A stretch of 42,059 nt of DNA from Clavulina sp. PMI_390 (GCA_015039315.1 WIDE01000130.1:21655-63713); one strand, 5' to 3'. Positions 10,301 through 22,864 are shown, numbered from the stretch's first letter. Notes: generated from the letters alone by a model not told the origin. A program made the numbers and translations.

Positions 10301-13300
10301 GCAAGCGGCCCACCAAGCCCAAGCCCGAAAGGCTCGTTCGGGTTGATAGCAGGATCTTCCCATCCTTCCAACGAGTTTGAGCTCATGTTCAATTCCACGA
10401 GGCTCTCGCACTCCCAGATGCTCTCTGGGACGACCTTGATGTTGTTATTGTGCACATTGAACACGCGGAGTTTCTTCAATTTGCCAATCCCCTTGGGAAG
10501 ATTATGCAAATCGTTGTTCGTGCAGGATAAAGTTTCGAGATCTGCGAGGTCACAGATGACATCGGGAATGGCGCGGAACTCGTTGTAGTCGAGGCGGAGA
10601 GTGATGAGGGACGAGAAGGCACGAAGTGAAGTGATATCCTCTTCTTCGCCAAATGAGGAGAGCTTCATATGGCTGAGATCGAGAGTCGTAAGTTTAAAGC
10701 GAAGGTTGGGCGGTGCCGCTGCCAGCTGAACAGGAGAGGCAGGAAGATGAGGACGTAACAGGGAGCGACCTGTTCTATTGTGCGAAGTATTGAGCGTCAC
10801 TAGCCTTGGGCTCACCACGAAATCCAGGACATTGATCGTGTTGTGCTCGGCCAAGAGGCTGTCGAGCTTCTCTAGCGCCGAGAGCGGGGAGAGATCCGAA
10901 ATGAGGTTGCGCCTGCAGTCGAGCTCCTGTAGGCTGATCATGAGCCTCATCTCGGCTGGGAACTCGCGGATTTGGTTGCCCACGATGATAAAGCGCTCCA
11001 ATGCAACGAGTCGACCAATATCAGCGGGTAGAACCGAGATGCTGTTGAACGACGCATCAAGGTCGACGAGGTTCGGCATTTCGCAAATAACAGGTGGAAG
11101 GCGGTCGAACTTGTTATTCGAGATATTGAGGAACTTGAGGCTGAGCATGGAGGCGAAGTTCCTTGGGAGGTTCGTCAGTTGGTTGTTTTGGACGAATATC
11201 TGTCGTAGACCAGGAATTTGATCAAGTCCTGCATGATCTAGCTCAGCAATGCGATTACAGCTGATGTCAAGCCACTGCAGACTCTTGATCTGCCGCACGC
11301 TTCTTGGAATCTTCTTGAGCGCACAGTTGGTCAAACGTAGTTCCCGTAGCGAGTCAGCATCAGCGACAAAGTCGTGGGGAATATCAACTAGTGGGTTCTT
11401 GGAGAGGTTGAGGGTGATAATCTGAGACGCGTTACGATGCAAGACAATTGGGACTGTCTCAAGGGCACGATCTGCAAGCTCAACATGCTCGAAGCCATTA
11501 GAGAATGACTCGTCATCAATCTGATGACAAAAGACGTCAGCATAACATAACCAAATGCAGAGAAACGACAGAAAGCACAATACGCACTCGGACTTCAACA
11601 ACACCAAGACTGGCATTCTTGAATATAAATCGAACCAAGAACCCCATGTCCTCTCCCCCTAGAGTATCGTAGTCATCGGATGGAGTATAACCCGCTTGCT
11701 CAAGACGCCGATGCAGGAGTTGCGCTGGTTTCTGACTGTTGTTCAGGACCCGTTCTGTGAATTCGACGAAGACAAATCAGTCAATCTGCACAATCAAAAT
11801 AGGGAGAGAAAAAGGCAACCCACGTCTTCCTTTTTCACGCATGTACAAGCGATGCGTCTCGCCTTTGATCCCCAATTTCTTCGTCAAGGCGCTTCGCATG
11901 CTGGCCACAGTCGTCGTCGGAGGGCAGTTGATGATATGGTATTTCCCATCCTGCCGGTATATCCGTACACTCGACTGCGGCTGGGTAGAGCGCGAGGATG
12001 GGTTGGACTGAACGGATGGTGCTCCGGGTTGGTGTTGGGTGATAGTACCAGAGCTGATAGAGGCGGCTGCTGGTTGGGGATGGGGTGCAGTGCGAGGTGG
12101 CCGGGTGACTGGGGATTGGGAAGGTAAGAATGACGTGGAGGACTGAGCGGCGGCGGCGACGGCCATGTGTGAATTGGAGTTATATGAGGAAGCACCAGGA
12201 GTTATTGGTGTTTGGGGTAGCGATTTATCGTAGTTATTACGGGCTATGGAGTAAGGGCCGGAAGGACTCAAAGAGGGCCCAGCACCGTTCCTTGACGATG
12301 AGGAAGGGCCATGCCCATTGGTCGCAGAATGTTGATCGGGTGATTGCAAGCGCGAGTTGGTAACACTGACAGAAGACGAAGGGTCAGCAATCGCTAGATT
12401 GCCTGGGTGGTTTGCCATTCCATTCCTCTTCGTCGATCCTCCTGCACCCGTCCGATGGCTCGATGATCCTTGGCCCTTATAGTTTCCATCCACATTCGCG
12501 GCTCCATATGGCGTGAAGCTGGGTCGCCTACGTGTGCCTCCTGCGCTAGTTCCGACCCCAATATCCTCATCAGAACTCCCCTCGTCTTCCTCAGGCTGTC
12601 CATTTGGAGCCTTCACGGTGGCCCAACTGTCCGGAGCCTGCCAGTGAGGGCTGACACTCGGTACCTCTCCTGGACCGGCTGCAAAACCAAAAGGATTAAT
12701 GTTCGTGTTCAGTGGGTGGAGACGTGGAGAAGTCGCCGAGGAGGATGGGCCAGGACCAGGAACACCGTACTCTGGAATCGTATACGCTGATAATGTATCC
12801 TTGGGGGATATTGAAGGCGGGAGAGTCCGTCCGTTACCGAGACGTGAGTTTCCGTTCGCAGAATGAATGCCCGAACCTGAAGCGGCCCCAAAAGGATCGA
12901 GATTCGAGAAAGGTGTTCCATTGACACCCGCATAAACTCCCGCTCCCTCACTTCCCCAATGGTGATTATTCTGATTCTGCATGGCAGAAGAGGAAGGAGC
13001 GGTAGGGTCCACAGCAAGCTGTCGAAGTGGGTCGGCCTTGTCATATGATTTAGAGGAAGACGAGTGCGAATGGCCGGCTGTGCTGGGTGTATGTGACGTA
13101 CTGCCACCAGTTCCAATCGTATAGGCTGACCCCGCGCTAGTGCCATTGATGAGCGAGCTCACATGAGGATCAATGATACCCTCCATATCCATGTTCTCCA
13201 AGTCTATCGGACCAAATGAATCATGGTGTGGAATTGGCGGTGGCGGCTCTCGCGCTTTTTGTTTCGACTGCTTTCTGGAGCGTTTCGAAGGACTTTGAGC

Positions 13301-14172
13301 AGCATTGGAGAGGGAGAGGAGGGAGTGTGAGGAGGACAGGCCAAACGTGTTTGGGAAATCGACGCCATTCTGATTGGATGCAGACGCCGGCGAGAGGTGG
13401 GTCGGAGATTGATGAATGGTGTCAAGATCGAGGGAGGACGCATAGCGTTCTGGTTGTGATATCAAACGGGGTCAAAGCACCAAGAAGTCGTTAGCTTCTC
13501 AAATTGGACGCATGGTATGGAATAAAAATGTCTGGACGATGAATCTCACCGTTGTGCGAATCACCACGATTAAAGGTGGACTTGCTGGCTTTCTTCTTGA
13601 TGAAGGTTAGAAACGAGCTTTTAGCCGCCTTTTGTGGGGTTTGATCATAGACGTCGGACGCGGAATGGTAGGGATTGGTGTTATGAGTCTGGTTATTATT
13701 GACATGGAAGTCCGGTTGGCTAGCGTCGCTGTCGCCGCGGCGCCGAACACTACGATTCAAGTTGGTGGTGGTGGAGGATGCAGAGAGGCTGGAGTTCATA
13801 TGGAGACCGGTGGCACCTGAACCAGAGGCAGAGAGACCTTGAGAGTTCGGACCGTTCGTGATGCTACTGCCATTCCGGAGACGTGAAGAAGACGAAGAGA
13901 AACTGGCAAGACCGAAGGGGCGACGCTGCTGAGTGTATGGGTTCGTTGTCGTGGCCTATCGATGCAACATGAGAAGGTGAGTATTCCTCGGTGATATCAG
14001 TACAAGGATCACCAAAGCATACCTCTGGAGGCGCCGGCGTCATCCAGGGTGCGATCTCGGCGAGACTGTCGTCTCTGGGCAAGAGGCTTGCGCCGAAGTC
14101 TGTTTCTGCGGCCTCGTGCCGGCTTCCCCATGGATAGACCGGCATCGCCGGGTCGTCCATGATCGATTCCAT
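7337..14172 (-). CDS. CYR1: adenylate cyclase (RA-LRR-PP2C-cyclase)
   Basis: Six exons (14023-14172, 13550-13955, 11824-13449, 11588-11754, 9776-11520, 7337-9716) sum to 6474 nt, 2157 aa, close to other basidiomycete adenylate cyclases. Order: Ser/Asn/Gly-rich low-complexity N-terminus (about 50-670), Ras-association domain starting near 678 (VRIYRQDGKYHII), a long leucine-rich repeat array (about 790-1370, e.g. LDISCNRIAELDHAGL), a PP2C-like domain (about 1445-1740), then the class III cyclase domain with FTDIRNST (Asp1789) and TEGDSFM (Asp1832), the two metal-binding aspartates. The enzyme makes cAMP from ATP at the membrane under Ras/G-alpha control and feeds protein kinase A. An in-frame TGA just upstream supports the ATG at 14172. 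The gene is divergent from MRI1. The intron before exon 3 (100 nt) is the only atypically long one. Confidence 0.95.
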
Positions 14173-14553
14173 CGTAGGCGTTGCTCACAGCGTCGAGAAT
14201 GGCTGTGAGGCTGGGGTCGTTTACGACCAGGTCGTTGTTTGTGGATGAGTGTTAGGCGCCAGGAACACCGTGGGAACCCATTCAGTCAAGCTTCGGCCTT
14301 TGTCCTGGAAGCTCTGGCTAAGCTTCTAATTTCGAGTCAGATCTGAATCGTATTGTGAAACAAAAGTCAAGAATAGTCATACAATAATAGCCCTAGCAAG
14401 GAAATACAATAAAAATTCATTTTATCGATCGTCACCGAAATCCCTCAAAAAATATGTCAGTCACGCAATCGAACGTGCATTTTAGCCCTGCTGCCTCTCA
14501 TCTTTCACAAACTTCCCCTCCTAACTTCCTCCAGCTCCTCGTTGACTTAAGAA
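14173..14553. promoter_or_regulatory. divergent promoter region, adenylate cyclase / MRI1
   Basis: 381 bases separate two divergent ATGs. The middle is AT-rich, and the MRI1 side has a C/T-rich stretch (CTTCCCCTCCTAACTTCC) just before its start, as in fungal 5' leaders. No classical TATAAA was seen. Confidence 0.4.
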
Positions 14554-16267
14554 ATGGCCATCAAATTACTTACATCTATCCGTACCTCTGACGCGTCAGA
14601 TGAGATCGAGATCATCAACCAGCTCCTACTCCCCCACACCACTGAGTGGGTCAAAATAAACTCGATCGAGGATGCCCACGACGCCATCAAAACTATGAAG
14701 GTGAGCTAGGGACCATTATATGCCTATGTCACTTCTGGAAATCCCTTTCGATCCCTTCGTAACGCGTATACGCCCATGAAATACATAATCATGCACGACG
14801 TATTTAGATTCGCGGAGCCCCCGCAATCGCGTCACTTGCTTCCCTGGCTGTGGCCCAAAACCTCTCCCGTCTTCTCAAATCCGCCGACACCTCGTCCTCC
14901 TCTCTCATCCTCGCGTCACAAGACACCGTCCGAGCATACCTCACTCCCTTGCTTGATTTCTTGTACACCGCACGCCCTACCGCTGTCAATCTCGGTACCG
15001 CCATCAAACGTTTGCGCGCAGTCCTGGTCACTGAAGTGGATGCAGCATCGACGCCAGTAACGTCTCTAGTCGAGAAACTGATCAAGGAAGCTCATGCCAT
15101 TGTCGATGAAGACTTTGGAAGGAATAAAGAGATGAGCCGCCACGGCGCCGAATGGATCTTGGAACAGTATGCTGCGAGCCCTGAGAGATTTTTGGAAGGC
15201 GGAAAAGTCAATGTGTATGTCAAGCAACGTTCTAGTATGAAACCCAATGATCTGATTAGCCGCCTTCACCTTCTTCCTCAGGATGACGCTGTGCAATACT
15301 GGCTCCCTTGGTGTGTATCACCGGCTCAGAAGTTTCCAAGACTTTGTTACTAATGCGGTTTTATTATATAACTCAGCTACTTCTGTACGTCGAATTGTGT
15401 TGCACACCAGAAGTAAAGGGGGTCTGACGATAGTTTACTTTGTGTAGGGATACGGCACGGCACTCGGCGTTATCACGCACCTCTTCGAGACGGAGAAGCT
15501 TGGAAAAGCATTTTACACTCAGACTGCACCATACCACCAAGGTCCTTGCTACTCGCCCCTGCTGAACACCATGCAACTTGCTAACATCGTTTCCTTGAAG
15601 GGTCTCGCCTCACCTCGCTTGAACTGCTCACAATTGGCGCACCTAGCGTCATGATCTGCGACACGATGGTTGGATCCCTATTCCAGCACCACAACATTCA
15701 CGCAGTTCTCGTCGGCGCAGATCGCGTAGTGAAAAACGGAGACACCGCTAACAAGGTCAGCCGCCCCACTAGCCCGAACCAGTCTTCCTTTCTTACGCAT
15801 TGAGCATGATTTCGCTTCTGCCCCGGGCATAGATTGGGACGTACAATGCCGCCGTCCTCGCAGCCAGACACAAGATTCCGTTCATTGTCGTCGCTCCCGT
15901 GAGCACGGTCGACCTCGATATCCCTGATGGATCCCAGTAAGTAATCACACCTAATCCTTCTCGATCTTAAATACTAACTCATCCCTGGCACTCATTATAA
16001 TTTCAACCCAGCATCCCAATCGAGCATCGCCCTCCGATTGAGGCATGCACCCTTCGCGGAGTTCCCTATCCTCCCACTTCCGCTGGTGGCCCACCCGAAC
16101 TCATCAACATCTTGTACACCCCACCAAACATCGACCTCGCGAACGGCGTGTACAACCCCAGCTTCGACGTCACCCCCGCTGAGCTGATCAGCGCTGTTGT
16201 GACGGAGAAGGGAGTTGCGGTGCGCAAAGATGGAGAGACGGCGATCGATTTGTCTGCGGTAGTGTAA
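14554..16267 (+). CDS. MRI1: methylthioribose-1-phosphate isomerase
   Basis: Eight exons (14554-14700, 14808-15214, 15282-15310, 15377-15384, 15448-15541, 15601-15755, 15833-15936, 16012-16267) sum to 1200 nt, 399 aa, normal for the family. It isomerises 5-methylthioribose-1-phosphate to the ribulose form in the methionine salvage pathway. Visible family marks are [33 protein letters not shown] (Cys189, matching catalytic Cys160 of Bacillus MtnA) and [19 protein letters not shown] (Asp269, matching catalytic Asp240). Exon 4 is a micro-exon of only 8 nt, coding A-T-S of the conserved GSLATSGYGTALG. It is related to eIF2B alpha/beta/delta, but the Cys/Asp pair and GADR motif favour the isomerase. 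Confidence 0.95.
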
Positions 16268-16453
16268 AGTGATACAGCTCTCAAAGTCTGTACTGGTGCA
16301 GCTGTCCTCATGCGAACCTAAGGGTTGGTAATGTATGTGTAGTTGTACCAAAACCTTAGATGTATTTGTACAGCGTTCACGGATGTATGAGTTGTAGGGA
16401 AGCAAATACATGAATCGTACAATCCAATCTTGTTAGTTGGAACGTGCTCTATC

Positions 16454-18468
16454 TCAATAATCTGGTGGCTCAGGATAGACAGGCGGATAATATGGGACCG
16501 TGTCATCATCCTCATCATCTTCAACCCACGCCAGATCTGCTTCCTTCTCAGGACTTGAGGAAGTATCAAACGTAATGTTGTCAATGCCAGCAGGGCGCAT
16601 CTCAGGGGGGTCGTCATATTCCATGATGTCGACATCCTGGTCTTCCTCCTGGGCTTTGCGCCGGCGGACGAGCTCTTCGTCCTCCTGTGATAGGCAGGGC
16701 CGGACGGAGAGAGGAAACATTGAATGATCAGGGTTGAAGAGAGTGAAAGTAAGGACGGAAACGTACGATATCAAACTCATCTTCGCGCTCTTCATACACG
16801 ATATTCTCTTCGAGCTCCTCGAAGCCTGCCGCAAATGCACCCCACTTTTCTTGTGTGACGACGCTCCAAATGTTGATGAGCCCGCCCTCGCTAACAGTGG
16901 CGATGGCGGACTTATGAGGATGCCACTATGAGGGGAGAGACAAATTAGATGATAACACTCGTATGATACGAATTGGATAGACAGCACCCACATCGATATC
17001 AAGCAAGGGCTCACGTGGCCCATCAAGGATTTTCTCCAACCTTCCTGTCTCTCGGTCCCAAATATAGATGACATGGGAGGCCTTGCTAGCAGCGCCTGAA
17101 TGTAGTGTGTCCGTAGTGTATCACAACCGTGAGCGAGTAGCAGGGTTCAACCAGACTTCGTCTGACTCATACCTCCAACGATCCGATCACCGTTTTTGCT
17201 CCAAGTAACTCCATTCCACGGCATTTTGGCGACGTTGTCTTGCAGCTTGTGGATCGCCTCAACGACGACACCATCCCCTCTTGATTGCACCTCAAAGGTT
17301 CTCACAGTACGGTCATTGGATGCCATAGCCAAGTGCCTAGTTAGGTGTGTTGATCAGAACTAAGCATGGGACGGACTATCGCATAATCATGTAGGATGAA
17401 AGTACGGACTTGCCGGAGGAATCAAACTCGAGATAGCGGATCGACGCGTTTCCAGCTACTTTCTCTCGGTACACGAGCTATGAAAGGGAAAAGCCGAGCA
17501 GCCACGATCGTCAGAATCTCATCTTAAGTAGAGCAAAGTAAAAACCGACTTGATGCGTCCGGCAATTGAAGGCGAGCAATTCGCCTGCTGACGTCCCTGC
17601 GTACACCTCTGTGCCATCCGATCTGAATCGTGCGACATTTATCTTGTTCCGATCTCGAGACCTGTGGGCGGAGATATTTGTATTAGCTAGCAGTAGACAC
17701 ATCTTGAAGCAAACCATGAAACCTTGAGGAAGGCTGCTGCTCTTCCATTGACTCATCGAGTTGAGTACCGGCGCCAGAGACTACTGCTTGTGTATGATCA
17801 AGCTCGTATCGCTGGACACGGTCATGTCTCATGTCCACCAGGAAGCATTGTCCTGATGACAATGTGGCAACAAATATCCGACTAGATAATATCACAGGAA
17901 CAGAGATTGGGTCAGCCGGTGGCGCGAATGTTGACGAGATCGAGGAACGTACTCACACACCTATTTCTGGGATTCATATGTGCCCCTGTCACAGGGCAGT
18001 CGAAGCGAATCGTGTGTACCCGGTCTGCCTCTTCGAGGTCCCATAACACACAGTTCCAGTCCCGTGAAGAAGTGAGCACATAACGAGAGTTGCGGGACCA
18101 ACTGGACCATTCAGAGATGTGCGCACATATAGCCAGGTCAGTATTTATGGATAGATCCAAACATATATGTGAACCCCGCAGGCACGTACGATACGCTTGT
18201 TATGCTCTTCGTATGCCCTTCGAGTGACCGTAGAACACCTCCAGTTTCAAGATCCCATATGGTCCCCCATCCATCACTCCTCCCCGCAGCGATTAGCTTT
18301 CCAGAGGAGTTATGCCTTGCGCATGTGGCGATATCTTCTAGTGTTGTTGTTACAGACTCAGGAATACCTGAACCAGATGGGCAAGCAGGGCACAAGTTGG
18401 GAGTCATTCAATGAAGGGGCGTGAGGTACGTAGCATAGCGCCTTACTCAGGAAGTCGAGGTTATCCAT
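16454..18468 (-). CDS. SWD1: COMPASS subunit Swd1 (RBBP5 homologue), WD40 protein
   Basis: Ten exons (18447-18468, 18190-18367, 17961-18101, 17723-17881, 17550-17661, 17410-17477, 17173-17336, 16992-17095, 16767-16925, 16454-16684) sum to 1338 nt, 445 aa. WD40 blades are clear: GTIWDLETGGVLRSLEGHTK, SWSRNSRYVLTSSRDWN, VTWSKNGDRIVGG. After the propeller comes the hallmark hinge EKWGAFAAGFEELEENIVYE, then an acidic tail ending in PEPPDY. In Swd1/RBBP5 this hinge contacts the Set1/MLL catalytic module; the protein is a core subunit of the nuclear H3K4 methyltransferase. It converges with MRI1, leaving only 186 bases between stop codons. Confidence 0.92.
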
Positions 18469-19086
18469 GAAGAGGCCTCGTATTGAGACTATTATGAGCC
18501 TAGGGTCGACGAGCTGAGAAGTGGAGAATCTGTGATCGTGTGCAGCTGTTTGGTTTGTCGCGCGCTGTCACGTGTGAGAGTTGTAGGTCGATTGGGAAAC
18601 CGTACCATAGAGGCAACGCGTACATATTCGAGATATACGTGATATGTAAAGGAATTTTTGGATTCTGATACTCAATCGACTCTGACAAACAAGAGTGCTA
18701 GTGTACAGAGGAGGACTGAGCCAAACCAGCGTCGATCCCACACCCAGATATATATCTTCCCTAACATACGCCATGCCATAGGCAGAGCCACTACCCCGTA
18801 CAGCCTAATTTATTTGCTCCAAAGACTTGGGTTCTAGAACGATAGAGACGTTGAAGAGCTCGTTGGGAAAGGGCATCTTCGCAGGTCTTGACCCCATATC
18901 TAGTCAGAGAGGACGGGAGGTAGGGATGAGGACCTGATAGGCCATAGAGTCTGGTTGGACGCAGTATCGGCGAAAACCATAGGTCTAAGAGATAGAGGTG
19001 AGATAGGAAACTGCAATACCATATGAGCACGGGGACGTACCACTCTAACAGCCAGGGAATCAGGTCTCCAATGTTCGATGCCGCAA
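18469..19086. promoter_or_regulatory. SWD1 upstream / CDC26 downstream region
   Basis: Between the SWD1 start and the CDC26 stop, both on the minus strand. A long frame on the same strand overlapping the CDC26 3' end lacks splice support and is taken as UTR. A GATATATATC run near 18745 is palindromic and TATA-like but lies about 280 bases from the SWD1 ATG, so its role is unclear. Confidence 0.3.
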
Positions 19087-19362
19087 TCAATTTTCCTGGC
19101 TTGACACGGCGTTCCTTCCACCCATCCCTACGTGGCTTCCGGCACCAAAATTTGCGCCAGAACCGCTGAGTATCCCATTCAGACTGCCGCCTGCTGTGGT
19201 TGGGGGAGCTTCTGCATCGACGGCGCCAGCCGAGGATCCCGCAATAGCATTCCTCTGCCTTTCAGCTAGCTGTCGTTTAGCTTCGAACTCTCGTGCTCGC
19301 TGGCGCATGTCTTCCACATCTTTATCGGAGATGGTTATCACGGATGGATCTCGGCGCAGCAT
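19087..19362 (-). CDS. CDC26: anaphase-promoting complex subunit Cdc26
   Basis: Single exon, 91 aa, starting at the ATG at 19360-19362. The N-terminus MLRRDPSVITISDKDVEDM matches the Cdc26 pattern MLRRxPTxxxLxxxDIxE; in other species the acetylated first Met and these residues insert into the TPR groove of Cdc16/Cut9 (APC6). A charged helix follows (RQRAREFEAKRQLAERQRN), then a Gly/Ser-rich disordered tail. The subunit stabilises the APC/C ubiquitin ligase. An in-frame upstream extension begins at 19434, but the MLRR start is the one conserved in the family. Divergent from the PRA1 gene. Confidence 0.8.
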   Translation of the reverse strand: MLRRDPSVITISDKDVEDMRQRAREFEAKRQLAERQRNAIAGSSAGAVDAEAPPTTAGGSLNGILSGSGANFGAGSHVGMGGRNAVSSQEN

Positions 19363-19686
19363 GATGTTGATCGCAGACGGCAGTAGCGGTAATAAAAAAA
19401 ACTTTGCAAGCTGGCACTCAAAGACGATCACCAACGTGGCCGTAGCTGGTGTATGTTGAATATCTCCCTGTACAACTTGTGTGTGTGGGCGTCAATGCTC
19501 GGCGGCTGGATTGAGATCGCGGCGGTGTGTGGCTGTGCAACTTCGGCGCAGCGGCCTAAACAGCGCCAAACAACCTCCTGCACTCGCAGTCAACTCCGGA
19601 TACCTTGCTCTCCTCACCCCCTCTTCCACCTACTTTAACCGCCAAACCGTACCACTTTCACTCCCCACCAACTTTCACCGAACACA
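19363..19686. promoter_or_regulatory. bidirectional promoter, CDC26 / PRA1-family gene
   Basis: 324 bases lie between divergent start codons. The PRA1 side ends in a C/T/A-rich leader (CTTTCACTCCCCACC) directly before its ATG. No TATAAA seen on either side. Confidence 0.4.
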
Positions 19687-20798
19687 ATGGAGCAACTCGC
19701 CAAGGTTCAAGAAGTCGTCACTCACTTCCGTGTAAGGCTGTATTTTTGGGTGCCACATCGTCTCCATGACTAACCACCCTGTGTACTCCGACTTTGTGTG
19801 GATTCGATGCAACCAACCTGCTCTACGATCTCTGGAATGTTCAATTTTCCACTTGTCCGTGAATAGGAGACTAGGTTGACAAACCTCCGTCCTTTGACGG
19901 AATTCTTCAACCCTGGCCAAATCTCTCGGCCCGCTGTGAGTGCTCTCAAATGTGCCTTCCTGTGTCTTTGGGCTCTAACCTGACGGTGCTTTGAAATCTC
20001 TGTGTTGCCTTCACATAGGACATGAACCAAGTCACCAGTCGGATATCGTATAACACCCGCTATTTTGCTGGTGCGTCAATTATCCTTCCGCGGTCTCCTA
20101 TCCGCACGAAATAGTCATTCTAAAATATAACGCGTTCAATTTTGTCCTTGATATATAGGCAACTACGGAATTGTTGTTGCCGTCCTCGCTGTATACGCAC
20201 TGTACGTCTCCTTTTGTTTTGTCCACTGGTGTTTCCAACGGCATTTACGTATATTGCATTTTCGTGATCCAGAATCACCAACATCTGGCTGCTTGGTGCT
20301 ATTGCATTCCTTTTCGGTGGCTTCACTGCCATCAACCGATTTGGTATGTCACCTCCCCCCCCCCCCTGAGCACCTCTCAATCTCCTCACTGACTGTTTCA
20401 TCCACGCACCTCTTGGACCCTCTTGTCAATCTGGATCCATCTTTGCCTATTTTCTTTGACGCTGATCAGCTCCTGAGCCCACACAAGTCGGCGACTATGT
20501 GATCACCCAAAAGGGGTTGTATATCGGTCTCTTCGTTATCGGTATTCCCATGCTCTACATCGCCGCGTACGTCGTTTCCGCCCTCTATGCATGCGCTTCC
20601 ACCCTATCTGACATCCATATTTCATATCCATGCTTCCCTGTCATTTTCATGATTTGTCTTATCCGCTCATTACGTCCTATCAGACCGCTGAGCACATTCT
20701 TCTGGATCATCGGCGCATCCCTGTTCTGCATTGTCTTCCACGCAAGCATAATGGAGCCTGGCGTTGAGAGCGAGTACAGCGGTGTTGAGAGCGTCTAA
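19687..20798 (+). CDS. PRA1: PRA1 family protein (prenylated Rab acceptor)
   Basis: Seven short exons (19687-19731, 19867-19935, 20019-20070, 20159-20201, 20273-20343, 20470-20566, 20684-20798) sum to 492 nt, 163 aa, the usual size. The family pattern is plain: LTEFFNPGQISRPA, then SRISYNTRYFAGNYGIVVAV opening the first hydrophobic hairpin, WLLGAIAFLFGGF, a short loop, and a second pair of membrane segments (YIGLFVIGIPMLYIAA and FFWIIGASLFCIVFHASIM). PRA1/Yip3 proteins sit in Golgi/ER membranes and act on prenylated Rab GTPases during vesicle traffic. One intron holds a run of about ten C. Intron 1 (135 nt) is longer than the rest. Confidence 0.9.
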
Positions 20799-21208
20799 TC
20801 GTCCATCGGGCGTGCAGCAAGGCGCATGTTCATAACGCATGATCGTATAGACCAACACGTCACGCGTTGAACAGTGTGCCCCCTTCTTGTATTCGAAGCG
20901 AGATCTGGATTGGGCCTGAGGATTGGACTTATGATCATTTCTTTGCTTTGTGGTTGTTTCTTTTCTCTTTGCGCTAGCTTGTTCGATACAGGATCCTATA
21001 TATTCATCTATTTCTTCTGCCTCTGGGCGGTACCTCGCAATGAGCTCCTCGACTGTTCTCTTACACGCGTTGTGGTTTTTGATTGCTCCTAACAATAGAT
21101 TTCATCAAGGATTGTTTTGCTCGACGCCCAGACCGAATCCCAAACACAGCGGAAGAAAATCGCCGGTTCCAAGCTGAACCCAACCAGAACCAACAGAGCC
21201 AAGTGCTC
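20799..21208. promoter_or_regulatory. upstream region of F-box gene A
   Basis: Contains the PRA1-gene 3' UTR and the promoter of gene A. At 21112-21148 is the gene A version of the block found upstream of all seven array genes: TTGTTTTGCTCGACGCC, then a CCCAAAC. No ORF supported. Confidence 0.4.
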
Positions 21209-22864
21209 ATGGCAAGTTGCTCGCTCCAATCACTTCCGGTAGAACTGCTGCTTAATGTCGTGGAATATCTCGATGTCATCAGCATCATTCGTCTTTCCTG
21301 GGTAACGTTTGTTTCGAGCTCTTGAGCCAAGGTGGTTGTTGCTCATCGTTGGGATGGTTTTCAGGCCTCTAAAGGACACCACAGCACTCTTGGAGCCTCG
21401 AGGCCTTTTTGGCATCGATATTGCCGCTTGCTTCTCCATGAAGAGCGCCTGCCATCGTCGTCCTTTGACCTTGACTCTCTTAACATTCGTGAGCTTGTCC
21501 AGCTTGCCACTCGTTCCGAAAGGATCGCGCGAGCTGCCGATCCGAAATACTCACAGAAACCTACACATGGCCGCCGAACACAATTCAAGATGGACCATGA
21601 CCCAGAGTTCGACATAAACTTCTCTGGGCCCCATCTGACTCCAGGTGGTCGCTGGTTACTGTCCCTCGCTCTTCGCAGCCGCGACAACTCAATGCATATT
21701 CTGTGTTGGGATACCAATCAAGCTGACTCTGCTGATTGTCCCTTGATTCTTCCGGTTGCATCTGCCGAGATCGAGCCTCTCACTTCCAAACCTGCGGCTC
21801 AGCTATATGATCTCTACAATCCAAGCTATGATCCACGCCTTCAACTATACTCCTTCTTTTTGTCTGAAAGGGCACTTTATCCAGGGTACTCCCTTCTATC
21901 GCTGCTCATCCTGCTCCTTTTCTGAAATTTCATGACCAGATCTCCAAACTTCAAGCAGTGCACGGCAATTCTAATCGAAATGAAGGACATGGGGCCTCTC
22001 CCTCCTTCTTTTTCTTTCCCAGATCACTCCAAGAGGTGGTACCACGGCATGGAGACGAAATTTCGACATTCCGATCGCTGGGCCGTCATCGAAAATCCAG
22101 GCCATGAGCCAAGATCGATGGTGTGGGACTCACAGAACGGTCAAAGTAGTGACTATCCTGTTGCTTCTGATGGTGTGACCACTTTCGACAGAATTTTGGC
22201 TACTCGCGATGGCGCCATTATGCGAGTGAAGGGTGAAGTGCGCGGGAGTTCCCTCATTCTCCACTTCTCTGCGCCGTCAACGACGAACGCGGTAACTCTC
22301 ATTCGATCCAGAGTTATTGAGGTGCCTAAAACGCTGGGATCGATACCTTTTCGATCATCGGATCTCATCTTTCCTTTTGTGTTCACTGGTGGGACAGTAC
22401 ATCTCCTGGGGTACAGCACCGCGACGCTTGTTCACATCGAGTGCTACACACGCTTGAACTACTTCCATGCAGCGGTAGCTGTAGCGGGGGATGGAAGCCT
22501 CCACGAACTTCCTAATGAACAGTGGCGCCGGAATGAGCATCTCATTCCCTTGTGGACGTCCAAGCCGTCATCTTACTTCATCCTCGACCACACGGCGGGT
22601 GAAGCCCATAGTAGCGCTAGACCTGCCCCTTCAAGCACTATATCTCTACGTGGCGACAACTTCTTCTTAAAATGCTTCCCCTATGCCATCCAAAACTCCA
22701 TCGTCAAACCACGAGTATTGTTAGAGGTGCAAGGTCGGCCCTCAGATGTTGGGGTCACCATAAGCAAAAGTTGTAAGAGTGTTTGCTTACGCTCAGGCCA
22801 GTGGACATTCACTTGGAGAGATCGCAATCGTCAGCACATTGTAACATTCATCCGGTATGACTGA
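21209..22864 (+). CDS. F-box protein, array copy A
   Basis: Exons 21209-21301, 21365-21885 and 21940-22864 encode 512 aa. Exon 1 is the F-box (SLPVELLLNVVEYLDVISII), the Skp1-binding module of SCF ubiquitin ligases. The remaining ~480 residues have no domain I can name; they recur in all copies with marks such as LATRSERIARA, PGGRWLLSLA, HILCWDT, RWAVIENPGHEPRSMVWDSQ, WRRNEHLIPLWTSKPSS, CKSVCLRSGQW and a terminal RYD. The repeated GRW...WD pattern suggests a beta-propeller-like fold, which is inference. First gene of the array, next to the housekeeping PRA1 gene; in the first conserved GGRW-like pair copy A has DRW instead of GRW. Confidence 0.85.

Noticed and set aside
11696..12127. Long plus-strand frame (and others at 8376-8660, 12470-12790, 13216-13494) opposite adenylate cyclase exons
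   Set aside because: They mirror the codon structure of the minus-strand cyclase, have no domain or splice context, and the cyclase model closes exactly.
14554..16267. MRI1 read as an eIF2B subunit
   Set aside because: Presence of the TLCNTG cysteine and GADR aspartate matches the isomerase rather than eIF2B subunits.
18791..19090. Minus-strand 99-codon hydrophobic frame overlapping the CDC26 stop
   Set aside because: Lies in the expected 3' UTR, out of frame with CDC26, with no promoter or family resemblance.
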